64,000 nucleotides of DNA, taken from assembly GCF_038007465.1 (NCBI RefSeq), contig NZ_JBBOXF010000001.1, positions 3,545,001 through 3,609,000 on the forward strand, written 5' to 3'. The notes below the pieces were generated by a model. That model made no database searches. It had not been told where the DNA came from and saw nothing but the letters and a program-made list of their open reading frames with translations. Source of the DNA: Sporosarcina sp. FSL K6-1508. GTDB lineage: Bacteria > Bacillota > Bacilli > Bacillales_A > Planococcaceae. The position numbers and the translations under genes are program-made. This document shows, one piece after another, positions 28,476-37,246 of this stretch (its first letter is position 1; each line of letters starts with the position of its first letter).

Positions 28476-30518
28476 TTAAACAAGGCTGAATTTTTCAAGT
28501 TTATAATAAAGCGATCGAAGCGAAATACCAAGCCTATTAGCTGTTAACGATTTGTTCCCATTATTTTCATGTAGAGCCGTTTCAAGAATATTTTTTTCGT
28601 ATTCATCCATAATCGAAGTTAGGGTGCTTTTTTCTGGCAATACTTGTCCCTTATCCATGTTTCCCCTCGACGAAAGAGATTTAATCACATCTTTCAATCC
28701 AATGACTGCTTCACCCGGCTTCATATAAATCATGGCCCTGCTAAGTACATTTTCAAGTTCTCGTATATTTCCCGGCCAATCATATTGCTTTAGCCGTTCC
28801 AACGCCTCTTCAGTAATTCTCTCTATATTCATACCGAACTCCTGATTCAGCTTCACAAGCAGGTGTCCGACAATCAGTGGTATATCTTTTTTACGAGACC
28901 GTAAAGGAGATACCTGGATAGAGAGTCGGTTTAAAACATAATAGAGCTCTTCATTGAATGCTCCCTCGTGCATTGCTTTTTCCAAATTTTTAGAAGTCGT
29001 TGTGATGATGCGTACGGACAAATGAATGGGAAGTGTTCCATCACTTGTGAAAATTGTTCCGTTCTTCAAGTAATTGAGCAGTCTATCCTGAACTGCGAGC
29101 GGCAAATCAGTCACTTCGTCAAGAAATAATGTCCCCTGGTTTGACTCTTTGAAAAGACCTTGAGAATTACCATTTCTGTTTGAGGAAGTACTTGATTCAA
29201 GTCCGAATAGCTCCGATTCCAAAGTGGAACGATCCATAGCCGAACAATTTAAACGGATGAACTTATTGAAGCGCCGTTCGCTACTACTATGAATAGCATG
29301 TGCAAACAATTCTTTGCCCGTTCCTGCCTCTCCGCGAAGAAGGACTGGAACATCTGATTTGGCAGCTAACTTTGCCTGCGCGATTGACATTTCAATATCA
29401 GATGAACCACCAAAAATATCATCGAAAGTGTAAGTAGATTCGAGTTGCCGGATTATTGTGCGCGCTTGGTCAAGTTCTTTCATCAAGTTTCGCATTTCGG
29501 TTATGTCGTGAATAACACCGACACTTCCTTTCACCTGATGATCGACAATAATAGGCGCTACATTGACAATTACTTCCCGGTTATTTTCACCGATACGCAT
29601 ATTTACTCCCCGCACCGGCTGTTTCGACTTCAAAACTCTCATATGGATACTTTCACCTTCGTTGATGTCCGCATTCGCAGGCTTACCGATGATTTCATCT
29701 TCTGTAAGACCTGTAATCCGCGTGTAAGCCGGATTGACAAGGATTCCGTTTCCGTTATCGTCGACGACCGAGATGGCATCATCACTCGAATGAATGATTG
29801 CTTCTAACATTGTTTTCACTTTTTTTAGACCCGTGATTTCCTCCGCAAGTGCAACAACCTCTGTAATGTCTTTAAATACTGCGAAAGCACCAACTTTTTT
29901 TCCAGTAGAATCATAGAGAGGATAACGGGAAGTAACGATTTTCAAACCATTTCCCAGAATTTGTTCCTCATTCAATTCCGCTCTCCCCGACTTGAACACT
30001 CTTGGAAGCTCAGTTGTAGGGATCACTTCCGTAATCGTCCGACCAACCGCATCTTCAATCGGGAAACCGATCATCTTAGAGGCACTTTTATTGAAGAAAT
30101 CAACAGTTCCTTCCTCGTCGATTCCAATCATACCCTCTTCAATTGAATCAAAGATCATACGCTGTTTATGCATCTCTGCATGAATGCGCTTAATATATGT
30201 ATCATTCTCCTCAAGAAGCTTAACAAGGAGATTTGCAACGGAACCAGGTATAAGTACGGTATGGGCAGGTCTCGCGGTTAACAGTTCAGCGAATACAGAC
30301 TCGTCTCCGGTTACATCGAAAATGATATGCAGATCTTCAGTCAGATGACTTTTCCAATCCGTCCCATGTGCAATGCCTTGTTTTTTTGCACGAATTATCC
30401 CAGGTGCTTGTTCATCAGTATCGATGATTGCGTTTACATTCATGAATTCTAAATTTTGGAGAAGGTCCAGTAGTATCGATCCGCCTGTCCCCGCCCCGAC
30501 AATGAGAACGTTTTGCAA
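28476..30518 (-). CDS. bkdR: BkdR-type regulator of the bkd operon with altered sigma-54 loop
   Basis: A 680-residue enhancer-binding-type regulator. Domains: Rossmann-like NAD-binding domain (1-110, VLIVGAGTGGSIL); PAS (about 120-225); PAS (about 238-345); AAA+ domain (360-600) with Walker A GEAGTGKE at 396-403 and Walker B GTLFLDE at 462-468; and a C-terminal Fis-type helix-turn-helix (NGNKSLTANRLGISLRSLYY). The GAFTGA sigma-54 contact loop expected near 440-455 is replaced by LESSTSSNRNGNSQG, one residue shorter. In B. subtilis BkdR activates the bkd operon with SigL. Here the loop change suggests it no longer works through sigma-54 and acts more like TyrR (inference). Confidence 0.93.
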   Translation of the reverse strand: MQNVLIVGAGTGGSILLDLLQNLEFMNVNAIIDTDEQAPGIIRAKKQGIAHGTDWKSHLTEDLHIIFDVTGDESVFAELLTARPAHTVLIPGSVANLLVKLLEENDTYIKRIHAEMHKQRMIFDSIEEGMIGIDEEGTVDFFNKSASKMIGFPIEDAVGRTITEVIPTTELPRVFKSGRAELNEEQILGNGLKIVTSRYPLYDSTGKKVGAFAVFKDITEVVALAEEITGLKKVKTMLEAIIHSSDDAISVVDDNGNGILVNPAYTRITGLTEDEIIGKPANADINEGESIHMRVLKSKQPVRGVNMRIGENNREVIVNVAPIIVDHQVKGSVGVIHDITEMRNLMKELDQARTIIRQLESTYTFDDIFGGSSDIEMSIAQAKLAAKSDVPVLLRGEAGTGKELFAHAIHSSSERRFNKFIRLNCSAMDRSTLESELFGLESSTSSNRNGNSQGLFKESNQGTLFLDEVTDLPLAVQDRLLNYLKNGTIFTSDGTLPIHLSVRIITTTSKNLEKAMHEGAFNEELYYVLNRLSIQVSPLRSRKKDIPLIVGHLLVKLNQEFGMNIERITEEALERLKQYDWPGNIRELENVLSRAMIYMKPGEAVIGLKDVIKSLSSRGNMDKGQVLPEKSTLTSIMDEYEKNILETALHENNGNKSLTANRLGISLRSLYYKLEKFSLV

Positions 30519-30645
30519 GGATATTCATTCTCCTTTTTTGAACCATGCAATCTTTTGCAATTACAACTACATCATACATCAAAGCGCAGTTCTTGACAAT
30601 AAAATATCCGTAGGTAAAATTAGAATCGTTAAGGAGTTGTCGTGT

Positions 30646-30882
30646 ATGGCACGTCTAGCAGCATTTATTGTCCTGCTAATCCCCGGACTTTTTGCAGCCG
30701 GCGGTATAAAATTAATGCGGGATTCAATATTTGGTATATTATTTAAACCATTTCCGTTCATCTGGCTCCAATTCGTTGTAGGCTTTTTGCTGTTTGCGGG
30801 TGGACTCTGGTTTTTCGCAGGATTCCTATTGCGTCGCGATCGGAGAAAAGGTCGCGTACAAGAACGGTTTAAACAAAAGTAA
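30646..30882 (+). CDS. yqzF: DUF2627 family small membrane protein (YqzF)
   Basis: A 78-residue protein with two hydrophobic segments (about 3-25 and 38-66) around a short loop, ending in a strongly basic tail (LLRRDRRKGRVQERFKQK) that should be cytoplasmic. It matches B. subtilis YqzF in size and location near bkdR. The start is ATG 30646 with AAGGAG (30631-30636); the longer in-frame extension upstream lies over bkdR and is not used. Function unknown. Confidence 0.85.
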   Translation: MARLAAFIVLLIPGLFAAGGIKLMRDSIFGILFKPFPFIWLQFVVGFLLFAGGLWFFAGFLLRRDRRKGRVQERFKQK

Positions 30883-30931
30883 AACGGTAGTCGTCTGTGT
30901 CTGTATAGGGTAAGGCCAGTCGCACAAACAC

Positions 30932-30973
30932 AAAAGGACCAGGACTGATTTTTAACAGTCTTGGTCCTTTTTA
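30932..30973. terminator. Bidirectional terminator between yqzF and the phosphodiesterase gene
   Basis: AAAAGGACCAGGACT (30932-30946) with AGTCTTGGTCCTTTT (30957-30971). T runs occur on both strands. The stop codon of the minus-strand gene at 30952 lies inside the hairpin. Confidence 0.9.
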
Positions 30974-31680
30974 TTATAGTTAAATCGATCGGGGTAATCA
31001 GTAATCCACCCATTTATGTAAGGCGGCGGGTTGATGGTGATTGGTTCTGTTCCCGTCACTCCATACACCCGAATCTTTTTTTCGGACAAAATAAGTTTAT
31101 TCAAAAAGGGTTCTTTCAACAGGCGTTTGTGCATATGAAATCCATCCGCGCATGAATACTGTTCAAGGTTTTCCCAATCTACGTTCTTCTTCTTTATTAA
31201 ATAGGCAGTTTCCATTAGCGGGCTTTCCTCTTTTACCGCTTCAAGTACACTATAGTCAAATGAAGAGATATGAATATCATCAATGATAGAGGCAATATCC
31301 ACAATATGTTTGATCAATTCCGGACGATCCGAAACAGTCTCTTTCAATTCAATATTCAATCCTAAATTGTTCTTTTCACAAAACAATACAGCTTCAATCA
31401 AAGTCGGAATCCGGAACCCTTGCAATAAACGTCGGTATCTTTTGCCTACACGAATTTTTGTTATTTCTCCACTCGTCATGCTCGAAATAGACCTTTGAAT
31501 GCCGGCCAGCCTATGGAGCTCGGGATCATGGATGACAATGGGCACTCCATCTTCCGTCAATTGCACATCCAGTTCGATGCCATCAGCACCTAGATCGGCA
31601 GCTTTCTCAAACGCTTCCATTGTATTTTCAAATCGGATGCCAGATGCACCACGGTGTGCGAATACTGTCGGCTTAGACAT
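30952..31680 (-). CDS. Glycerophosphodiester phosphodiesterase (YqiK-like)
   Basis: A 242-residue TIM-barrel enzyme hydrolysing glycerophosphodiesters to glycerol 3-phosphate and alcohol. Catalytic HRGASGIRFENTMEAF with the paired histidine in VIHDPEL, and metal-binding GADGIELDVQLTEDG. LNIELKE provides a further acidic ligand. No signal peptide, so cytoplasmic. Its ATG lies eight bases inside the end of the FapA-family gene, a translational coupling. Stop codon falls in the shared terminator. Confidence 0.93.
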   Translation of the reverse strand: MSKPTVFAHRGASGIRFENTMEAFEKAADLGADGIELDVQLTEDGVPIVIHDPELHRLAGIQRSISSMTSGEITKIRVGKRYRRLLQGFRIPTLIEAVLFCEKNNLGLNIELKETVSDRPELIKHIVDIASIIDDIHISSFDYSVLEAVKEESPLMETAYLIKKKNVDWENLEQYSCADGFHMHKRLLKEPFLNKLILSEKKIRVYGVTGTEPITINPPPYINGWITDYPDRFNYNKKDQDC

Positions 31681-33235
31681 TCAGAACGCCATCAATGATC
31701 TCGAAGATGCCTTTTGTCGTCACGTGAAGTGTGGAAGACTTGGATCCAATTTGTATGATAGTTCCTGGATAAGCTTCTCTCGTTACTTCGATTTGAGGAG
31801 GTACTGCCTGCTTAATCTTTCGCAACCCCACCTGTATCTCTCTGTCAAGTTCAACAATAGCGTCTCTGTTCGATTCAATCGTCTCTAACATTTTTTCATA
31901 TGCTTCTGCCTGCGGTCCTTTGAGATGACTACCACTATTCCTAAATGGGAGAGCATGTTGCTCAAGCTTTTCGACGATTCCTGTGCGCTCTTTCAAACTT
32001 TTTGCCATTTCTTGTATTTCTGTATAAATTAATTCCTTGTCAATCCCTTTCACACGAAGGATTGTCTTTCGTTCATGACTGTTGCCAACAAATGCACACT
32101 CAATTTTAATAAGTGCTTCAATCTCTCCACCAATAATTTTACCTCTGTTTTTGTCAATAAAAACGGATTCGGCGATAACTTCCGATCCCAGCAGATAGAG
32201 TCCAACATGAACTTCTTTGCCATACAGTTTGCAATTATTTGCATGTTTAACAAAAATATTGCCTTGAGCTTCCACAATTGTCATTCCACCGCCAAAAATA
32301 CCGCCTTTTATGTAAACGTCGCCCTCGGATGACTGAATTTCCTTTGCATTTGTGATGCCTTCATTTCCTTCTACGGAAATATCCCCCGTCGCATTTACCG
32401 AAAAACCTGCAAGGACCGTTCCATATACAACAACTGATCCGTCAAATGTTATTGAACCTGTTTCAGGCCCGACATCACCACTGATAACTAACTGTTTCCC
32501 AACACCAATGAGACCGTCAATACTTTCTAATGCCCCGCCATGTACTGCTCGCAGAACTATTTTCCCCATTTCTTCTTCATCTGTCACTGATTTCCTGTCA
32601 TAGTAAATCTTCTCGTCATCCCCACGCGGTGCAGGGAGAACGTTTCCCAAAACATCCTTACCATCGATTCCCTCTTGTGCCGATATTTTCTCACCAAGCC
32701 AGTCTCCTTGTTTGACAGGCGTAACGAAATTCATTTCAAAATAATCAGCAGACCCATCTTCACGGATTACCGGTCTACGTTCAGGTATTTCGATATATGT
32801 TATGGCTGCGTCTGCCCCTTTCTGTGGCTTTCTTCCAACAGCAGCATTAATCGGTTCACCCGGTTTAAAAGCTTCATTCTGCAATGCTATTCTTCCATAA
32901 ATGATCCCAGCGTCATCAAGTTCTTTTTCTGCTTGTTTCAAGATTTCCTGTTTGTTTTCTTCAAATTCTTTGGTTGATACGTTGATATAGAGTTGGGCCA
33001 ACATCTTGTCGGAAGAAACAGCTATTTCGATCATTGGAAGCCAGCTCCCAATAATATGTTCTTCTTCCGAATCTGTAAGCGCTTTTCGTAAAACTGGAAA
33101 TGAGAGAATTTTTAGCCGTGGATGTTCCCGCGTTATTTCATCGAAGGACTTAAGTGGAAAACCATTCTTCTTTGTTCGCAATATTACTGTTTTTTCTTCA
33201 AGTACAAGATCAAAATAATCATTTTGAATTAACAC
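31673..33235 (-). CDS. FapA-family (DUF342) protein
   Basis: A 520-residue protein of the FapA family. The N-terminal third is mixed alpha/beta, the middle (about 190-370) is a run of short beta-repeats giving a right-handed parallel helix (ITFDGSVVVYGTVLAGFSVNATGDISVEGNEG ...), and the C-terminal third holds a coiled coil (IQEMAKSLKERTGIVEKL ... ETIESNRDAIVELDREIQ). In Vibrio FapA influences flagellar assembly and sugar-PTS control; in Firmicutes the role is unclear. First gene of a two-gene unit with the phosphodiesterase. Confidence 0.85.
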   Translation of the reverse strand: MLIQNDYFDLVLEEKTVILRTKKNGFPLKSFDEITREHPRLKILSFPVLRKALTDSEEEHIIGSWLPMIEIAVSSDKMLAQLYINVSTKEFEENKQEILKQAEKELDDAGIIYGRIALQNEAFKPGEPINAAVGRKPQKGADAAITYIEIPERRPVIREDGSADYFEMNFVTPVKQGDWLGEKISAQEGIDGKDVLGNVLPAPRGDDEKIYYDRKSVTDEEEMGKIVLRAVHGGALESIDGLIGVGKQLVISGDVGPETGSITFDGSVVVYGTVLAGFSVNATGDISVEGNEGITNAKEIQSSEGDVYIKGGIFGGGMTIVEAQGNIFVKHANNCKLYGKEVHVGLYLLGSEVIAESVFIDKNRGKIIGGEIEALIKIECAFVGNSHERKTILRVKGIDKELIYTEIQEMAKSLKERTGIVEKLEQHALPFRNSGSHLKGPQAEAYEKMLETIESNRDAIVELDREIQVGLRKIKQAVPPQIEVTREAYPGTIIQIGSKSSTLHVTTKGIFEIIDGVLNV

Positions 33236-33560
33236 CGGTCGATCACCCTTTCTCTCTGACTCATTATAAAGAAATAGTAACTGTTCAAAAAAAGTTATCA
33301 GCGTTTATAGCAAAAATCCCCTATTAATTGGGCATGCTTTGAAAAGGTGTGCAATGTAAAACACACCGTTCCATGGATTTGTATGCTCAATCATTATTAG
33401 CTTATACATGACCATAAATTTTCGAATAAAAAGTTAACAGTCTTTTCTAATGTAAGCTTACCACTTGGATGAACAAATAGAAACCCACTTCTTATATAGT
33501 TTAACTAGCAAAACACCAAACAATAAAATGAAAATTTATTCAATTCCAAAGACCAAATAT
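33236..33560. other. AT-rich spacer before the IS element, no gene seen
   Basis: No credible frame on either strand. Contains a GTGTG/CACAC inverted repeat around 33350 and, at its right end, one copy of the IS target duplication (33552-33560). The promoter of the FapA-family gene must lie here but is not clearly recognisable. Confidence 0.5.
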
Positions 33561-34964
33561 CACTAGTGTTGCATAAAAAAATGATTTAAAATTCTTACTA
33601 TTTATTTTTACGGCGTTGAGCCAAAAAGATATACACTCCAATAAAGGTGGTCCGTCCATTTGGTTTTTATTTACAATTAGACATTTGCGGCAACGACAGT
33701 TTAGTTGTTACGGGACTGCTGTCCCTTTGATTTTACGAATCCAAATATGTGCAGGTTTCCAAAGAGAAGCCTTTAAATAGCGACTAATTTTCAAGATTTT
33801 ATGTTTACTCCGTGTCTTTATTTGCACCAACACATTCAAGCAATATACGATGAGTGCGATATATACCTGATTATGAATGGCCCATTCGCTTTGACCATAG
33901 AACTTTTTGATGTTCAAATGTTGTTTGATCCATTTAAAAAACAGTTCAATTGCCCAGCGTGATTTGTACATCTCGGAGATTTCGTCTGCACTCAGGTCAA
34001 ACCGATTGGTGATGAGTTGTAGTTCATTCCCTTTCGAGTCTATTACTTTGAGTAAGCGAAAGATGTTTTCAGCACGATTTTGAGTTGTACCAATCAACAC
34101 CGCTTGATCCGATAATACCGTTGTGCCTTCTGGCAATTGGAAGTCTTCACATTCATGGATTACTGCATTTTTACGTAGTCTGGATAAGAAAAAGTAGCCG
34201 TCATCTGTCATGCGATCGAAACGTTCGTAATCTAAATATCCACGGTCGAAAACATACATGCATTCCTTGTCATCAACCATGACTTCAAGCTGATTACGAT
34301 CATGTTCATTCGCTGTTGTAAGCACGGCTTTTTCAGGATAGGACGTTCCTTTTTCCATAAACACAAGACGTAAATGAAGCTTTACCCCAGCTTTCGTTTT
34401 GCGGAATTTAGCCCATCGGTGATTGGTTAAATTGAGTGGCAATGTGCTCGAATCAATGATTTTTAAAGGCATAGTGATTTTGGCATAATTTGTTTTTTGA
34501 TGAATTTGCGCGACTAAATCAAGAAAAAGTTGTTGAAATAGCACGGGATTCATTCCATTGAGCCTGCGGGATAATTGAGAAACGCTTATAGAATCAAGGT
34601 TTGTGCTGACTTGAAGATGTTTATTAAAAAGACAATCACTCAGCGCGTGCAGACTTTCCGTTTCATGAAGCTGTGCAAAAAGCAGTAATTTTAAGAATGA
34701 ATCTGTCGTAAGTTTCTTCGTATAAGCATCTAATCTCATTGTTTTCACGTTTTCTTCAACTAATTGAATATTAATAGGTGAAAACCATTGTCCAAATGAA
34801 GTTTTTCGTGTAATCTTGTCCATGAGTAGTTCCTTTTTTAGTGGATTTGGACGGGTTACCACCTGACTTTATCCATTATAAAGGAATTTTTTTATGCAGA
34901 AAATAAAGTTAGTGAACATTTCGGGAACTTTTTATATTGAATATATTTTAATGCAACACTAGTG
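33561..34964 (-). mobile_element. Complete IS4-family insertion sequence, 1404 bp
   Basis: Perfect 14-bp terminal inverted repeats CACTAGTGTTGCAT at 33561-33574 and 34951-34964. A 9-bp direct repeat ACCAAATAT flanks both ends (33552-33560 and 34965-34973), the mark of a single transposition event. It holds one intact transposase gene on the minus strand. The length and family resemble IS4Bsu1-type elements of bacilli (from memory). Matching ends and intact target repeats suggest recent insertion. Confidence 0.95.
33708..34823 (-). CDS. IS4-family transposase (DDE)
   Basis: A 371-residue transposase. The first catalytic aspartate is in PLKIIDSSTLPL, the second in MYVFDRGYLDYERFD, and the glutamate lies in the IS4 signature Y-(2)-R-(3)-E-(6)-K, seen as YKSRWAIELFFKWIK. 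I start it at ATG 34823 following AAGGAAC; a GTG at 34862 would also be in frame but lacks a ribosome site. No frameshift, so the enzyme is probably functional. Confidence 0.95.
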   Translation of the reverse strand: MDKITRKTSFGQWFSPINIQLVEENVKTMRLDAYTKKLTTDSFLKLLLFAQLHETESLHALSDCLFNKHLQVSTNLDSISVSQLSRRLNGMNPVLFQQLFLDLVAQIHQKTNYAKITMPLKIIDSSTLPLNLTNHRWAKFRKTKAGVKLHLRLVFMEKGTSYPEKAVLTTANEHDRNQLEVMVDDKECMYVFDRGYLDYERFDRMTDDGYFFLSRLRKNAVIHECEDFQLPEGTTVLSDQAVLIGTTQNRAENIFRLLKVIDSKGNELQLITNRFDLSADEISEMYKSRWAIELFFKWIKQHLNIKKFYGQSEWAIHNQVYIALIVYCLNVLVQIKTRSKHKILKISRYLKASLWKPAHIWIRKIKGTAVP

Positions 34965-34973
34965 ACCAAATAT

Positions 34974-35601
34974 ATATAATACTACTATTTACAAGTTGAA
35001 ATAGAGAATACCATCGGACCGCTAAGGCGCTAGAAGATGACACACGCCAAAAACCACAAGTCTTATAACTTCAGCTCTCCCTGTTAAGGCCCCTTCGGTC
35101 GGTTTATACACCGGATTCTATATTGCATATCCTCTAACTCAATAACTTCAACAAGAAAATGCTATTAACGTTATGTGTAAGACATTTTAAAATGGTTAAG
35201 TTCCATAAAGAGAACCTACTACATTTTAGCTCAAATCTAAATCATCCTTAGATTCCATACATAATCCGGCTCGTTAAAAAACGTCTTCTTCCCTATATAA
35301 AATTCCAGTTATTTAACTTTCATTAACTGTTCCAAATTATAAACTTACAGATTGTATAATGCATCATTTCATTTTCATCTACAGTTCATTCCAAAGCTCC
35401 TGTAACTTTAGCTTTTTTAATCCATTAAAGCTTCTAGGATACTCTTGGATTGACTGTTGTGACCTTGCGTAGCTGAATAATAGCTCTTACAGGCCGTCTC
35501 GATGAAAATACAAAATAGCGGATAGTTCTCATTGTTGATGTATAATAAAACTTCAACTATGGTTAACGAGCTATTCAGAAAAAAGAGGAGGCGGGATACT
35601 T
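34974..35601. other. Spacer with possible gene remnant, no intact gene
   Basis: AT-rich and stop-rich. On the minus strand about 40 codons ending with a stop at 35417 read like the C-terminus of a protein (IETACKSYYSATQGHNSQSK, then SILEALMD) but have no start and overlap the promoter side of the next plus-strand gene. No family is recognised. A TATAAT at about 35540-35550 could be the -10 box of the lipoprotein gene. Confidence 0.4.
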
Positions 35602-35952
35602 CTGAGACTAAAATATATCTTTTTTTCTGTAGTAATAGCTATTGTTTTTTTATCAGGTTGTTCCAATGTTTTTAACAAATCATCGGTGGATTGGGCTTTT
35701 AGTTTTGTCGTTTTGGATGGTTATATTTATCAATTAAGTGATGAATATGTAGATAATGTAGGTAAAAAAATTGGAAAAGTAACGAAGTATTCGGATACGG
35801 AGAGAACATACTTTGGAAACTTCTCGAATTTTTATGAAAAAGGAACAAAGTATTACGCTATTCCAGGAATAAGCACGGAAGAAGCAATTGCCATTGAAGA
35901 AGAAGGTAAGTATAGAAAAGCAATGAGAGACGGAAAGTATGGAGAAAAGTAA
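35602..35952 (+). CDS. Putative small lipoprotein with CTG start
   Basis: An uncharacterised 116-residue secreted lipoprotein. In frame upstream of the first GTG (35686) the sequence continues as RLKYIFFSVVIAIVFLSGCS: positive charges, a hydrophobic stretch and the lipobox LSGC, a textbook lipoprotein signal. The only plausible initiator is CTG at 35602, about ten bases after AGAGGAGG. The mature part contains DGYIYQLSDEYVDNVGKKIG and ends in charged residues. Either CTG is used, or an ATG/TTG start has mutated. Family unknown to me. Confidence 0.65.
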   Translation: MRLKYIFFSVVIAIVFLSGCSNVFNKSSVDWAFSFVVLDGYIYQLSDEYVDNVGKKIGKVTKYSDTERTYFGNFSNFYEKGTKYYAIPGISTEEAIAIEEEGKYRKAMRDGKYGEK

Positions 35953-36094
35953 CTTTTAATTTTTACTAACGGGGGCTTTATTGCAATGGGGTTTTAAGTT
36001 TTCTTCTTTTAGTAACAGGACAATTTTGTGTAAAAGGTATAAATGATAAATTATAGAACATTTACACTGAAACTATTTATAGGGGGTTCTTAGT

Positions 36095-36307
36095 TTGAAT
36101 AATCGCCGTAAAACACCACAAGAACAAAGAGAACGTTTAAGACTAAAAGAATTAAAAAATAATCCTACTGGTAATATACACGATGCATTAAATAGAGCAA
36201 GTGGTGGTGGGAATTTAACTGATTTAACAGGTGGTATGGGTTGGAAAGATTTAGGTGCGTTAATTATTGTATTACTAGTTGGATATATACTTTATAAATT
36301 TTTTTAA
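36095..36307 (+). CDS. Small C-tail-anchored membrane protein (DUF6366-like)
   Basis: A 70-residue protein: a highly charged N-terminal half (NNRRKTPQEQRERLRLKELK), a middle NPTGNIHDALNRASGGGNL, a glycine-rich GGMGWKD and a single C-terminal transmembrane helix (LIIVLLVGYILYKFF). The pattern matches my recollection of the Bacillus DUF6366 family. TTG start with AGGGGG upstream. Function unknown. It follows the lipoprotein gene on the same strand, about 140 bases away. Confidence 0.75.
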   Translation: MNNRRKTPQEQRERLRLKELKNNPTGNIHDALNRASGGGNLTDLTGGMGWKDLGALIIVLLVGYILYKFF

Positions 36308-37115
36308 AATATCATTTAATAGTCCTACTACTTTTTAGTTTTGGAATAGTGAAGTAGTAGTTATTATTTCTTATGATGAAACGTTTTCAAAAATAGAAAG
36401 CATCGATGCTCTCGTTGTTCTTATTTCATTCCGCTTTCCAATCAACTCTCCACGTTGCAAATCGGTATAAATGGAATTATCTAGTTTTTTTCACTTAATT
36501 CTCACTTCACTCCCTTACCTTTACCTGAGTTAAGTATTGTATAAATAAGCTTTTCATCTTCAGATATTGCATTTATCCTGTGAGTAATGCTTTTTTGTTC
36601 GATTTAATCGGCTCAATCTAAAGCTTCACTAACCTCCAGATGATGGTTATTTCCGCAAAAGACTCTAAAATGCTCTAGAAGGAACCGTGTGACCTCATGT
36701 CATTGTTTTAAACTTGTATGTCGATGATACCAAGCTCAATCAATAATTTCTGTCGATTTGATAATCGATATTATTGATAGGACTCTTTCTCAATTTTCTT
36801 TCTTTACGATGTTAGTTGAAAAACACTTTTTATATTCCCAACATCTTTATTAATGGTTACAAAAGAAATTTCCTTTTTCTGGTCAGCTCTATCATCAGGA
36901 TTATTGAACTTTCGACTCTTCTCATTATCAACAACAGTGTATTATCCACTTTCTTGAACACACTTAACTTACTGTCGAATATGTGCTGGTTATACCTTCA
37001 CTGCTTCTTCAATTCCATGTTCCCCCTTTAGATAAAGCAAGACCAATTTAATAGATTGGTCTAATGACTTAAGAGACTTCTCTGACAGCTTCGATTTTCA
37101 CACATTTCTGGACGT
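36308..37115. other. Decayed coding region
   Basis: No intact gene, but the minus strand shows protein-like pieces interrupted by stops and frame changes: DRQKLLIELGIIDIQV (about 36700-36750), RFLLEHFRVFCGNNHHLEVS (36630-36687), ITHRINAISEDEKLIYTILN ending at a stop at 36502, and YTVVDNEKSRKFNNPDDRAD near 36900. I read these as remnants of one or two dead genes of unknown family. A plus-strand frame at 36816-37031 has no ribosome site and is not credible. An AGACCAAT/ATTGGTCT palindrome lies at 37040-37062. Confidence 0.45.
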
Positions 37116-37146
37116 AAAAAAACCAACTAATCTAAAAATCAGTCGG
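37116..37146 (-). terminator. Terminator of spo0A
   Basis: On the minus strand CCGACTGAT pairs with ATTAGTTGG (with G-U pairs) and is followed by seven T residues. About 100 bases after the spo0A stop. Confidence 0.7.
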
Positions 37147-37246
37147 CTTGTTGAGTAGTGCTTTATTGGCTTTGAAATTGCAGTATAGGATAAATCCGTA
37201 AAATAGGTTGGTTTACCAACCAGTTAAAACGCTTTCATAGCAACGA

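Noticed and set aside
28636..28797. GG-N10-GC pairs inside bkdR as sigma-54 promoters
   Set aside because: Each misses several consensus positions and such pairs occur by chance at this frequency; kept only as discussion.
36374..36388. TGAAACGTTTTCA as a CcpA cre site
   Set aside because: One base shorter than the cre consensus and not near a promoter of an intact gene.
36816..37031. Plus-strand 71-codon hydrophobic frame downstream of the DUF6366-like gene
   Set aside because: No ribosome site or promoter, and the opposite strand shows decayed coding fragments that explain its composition.
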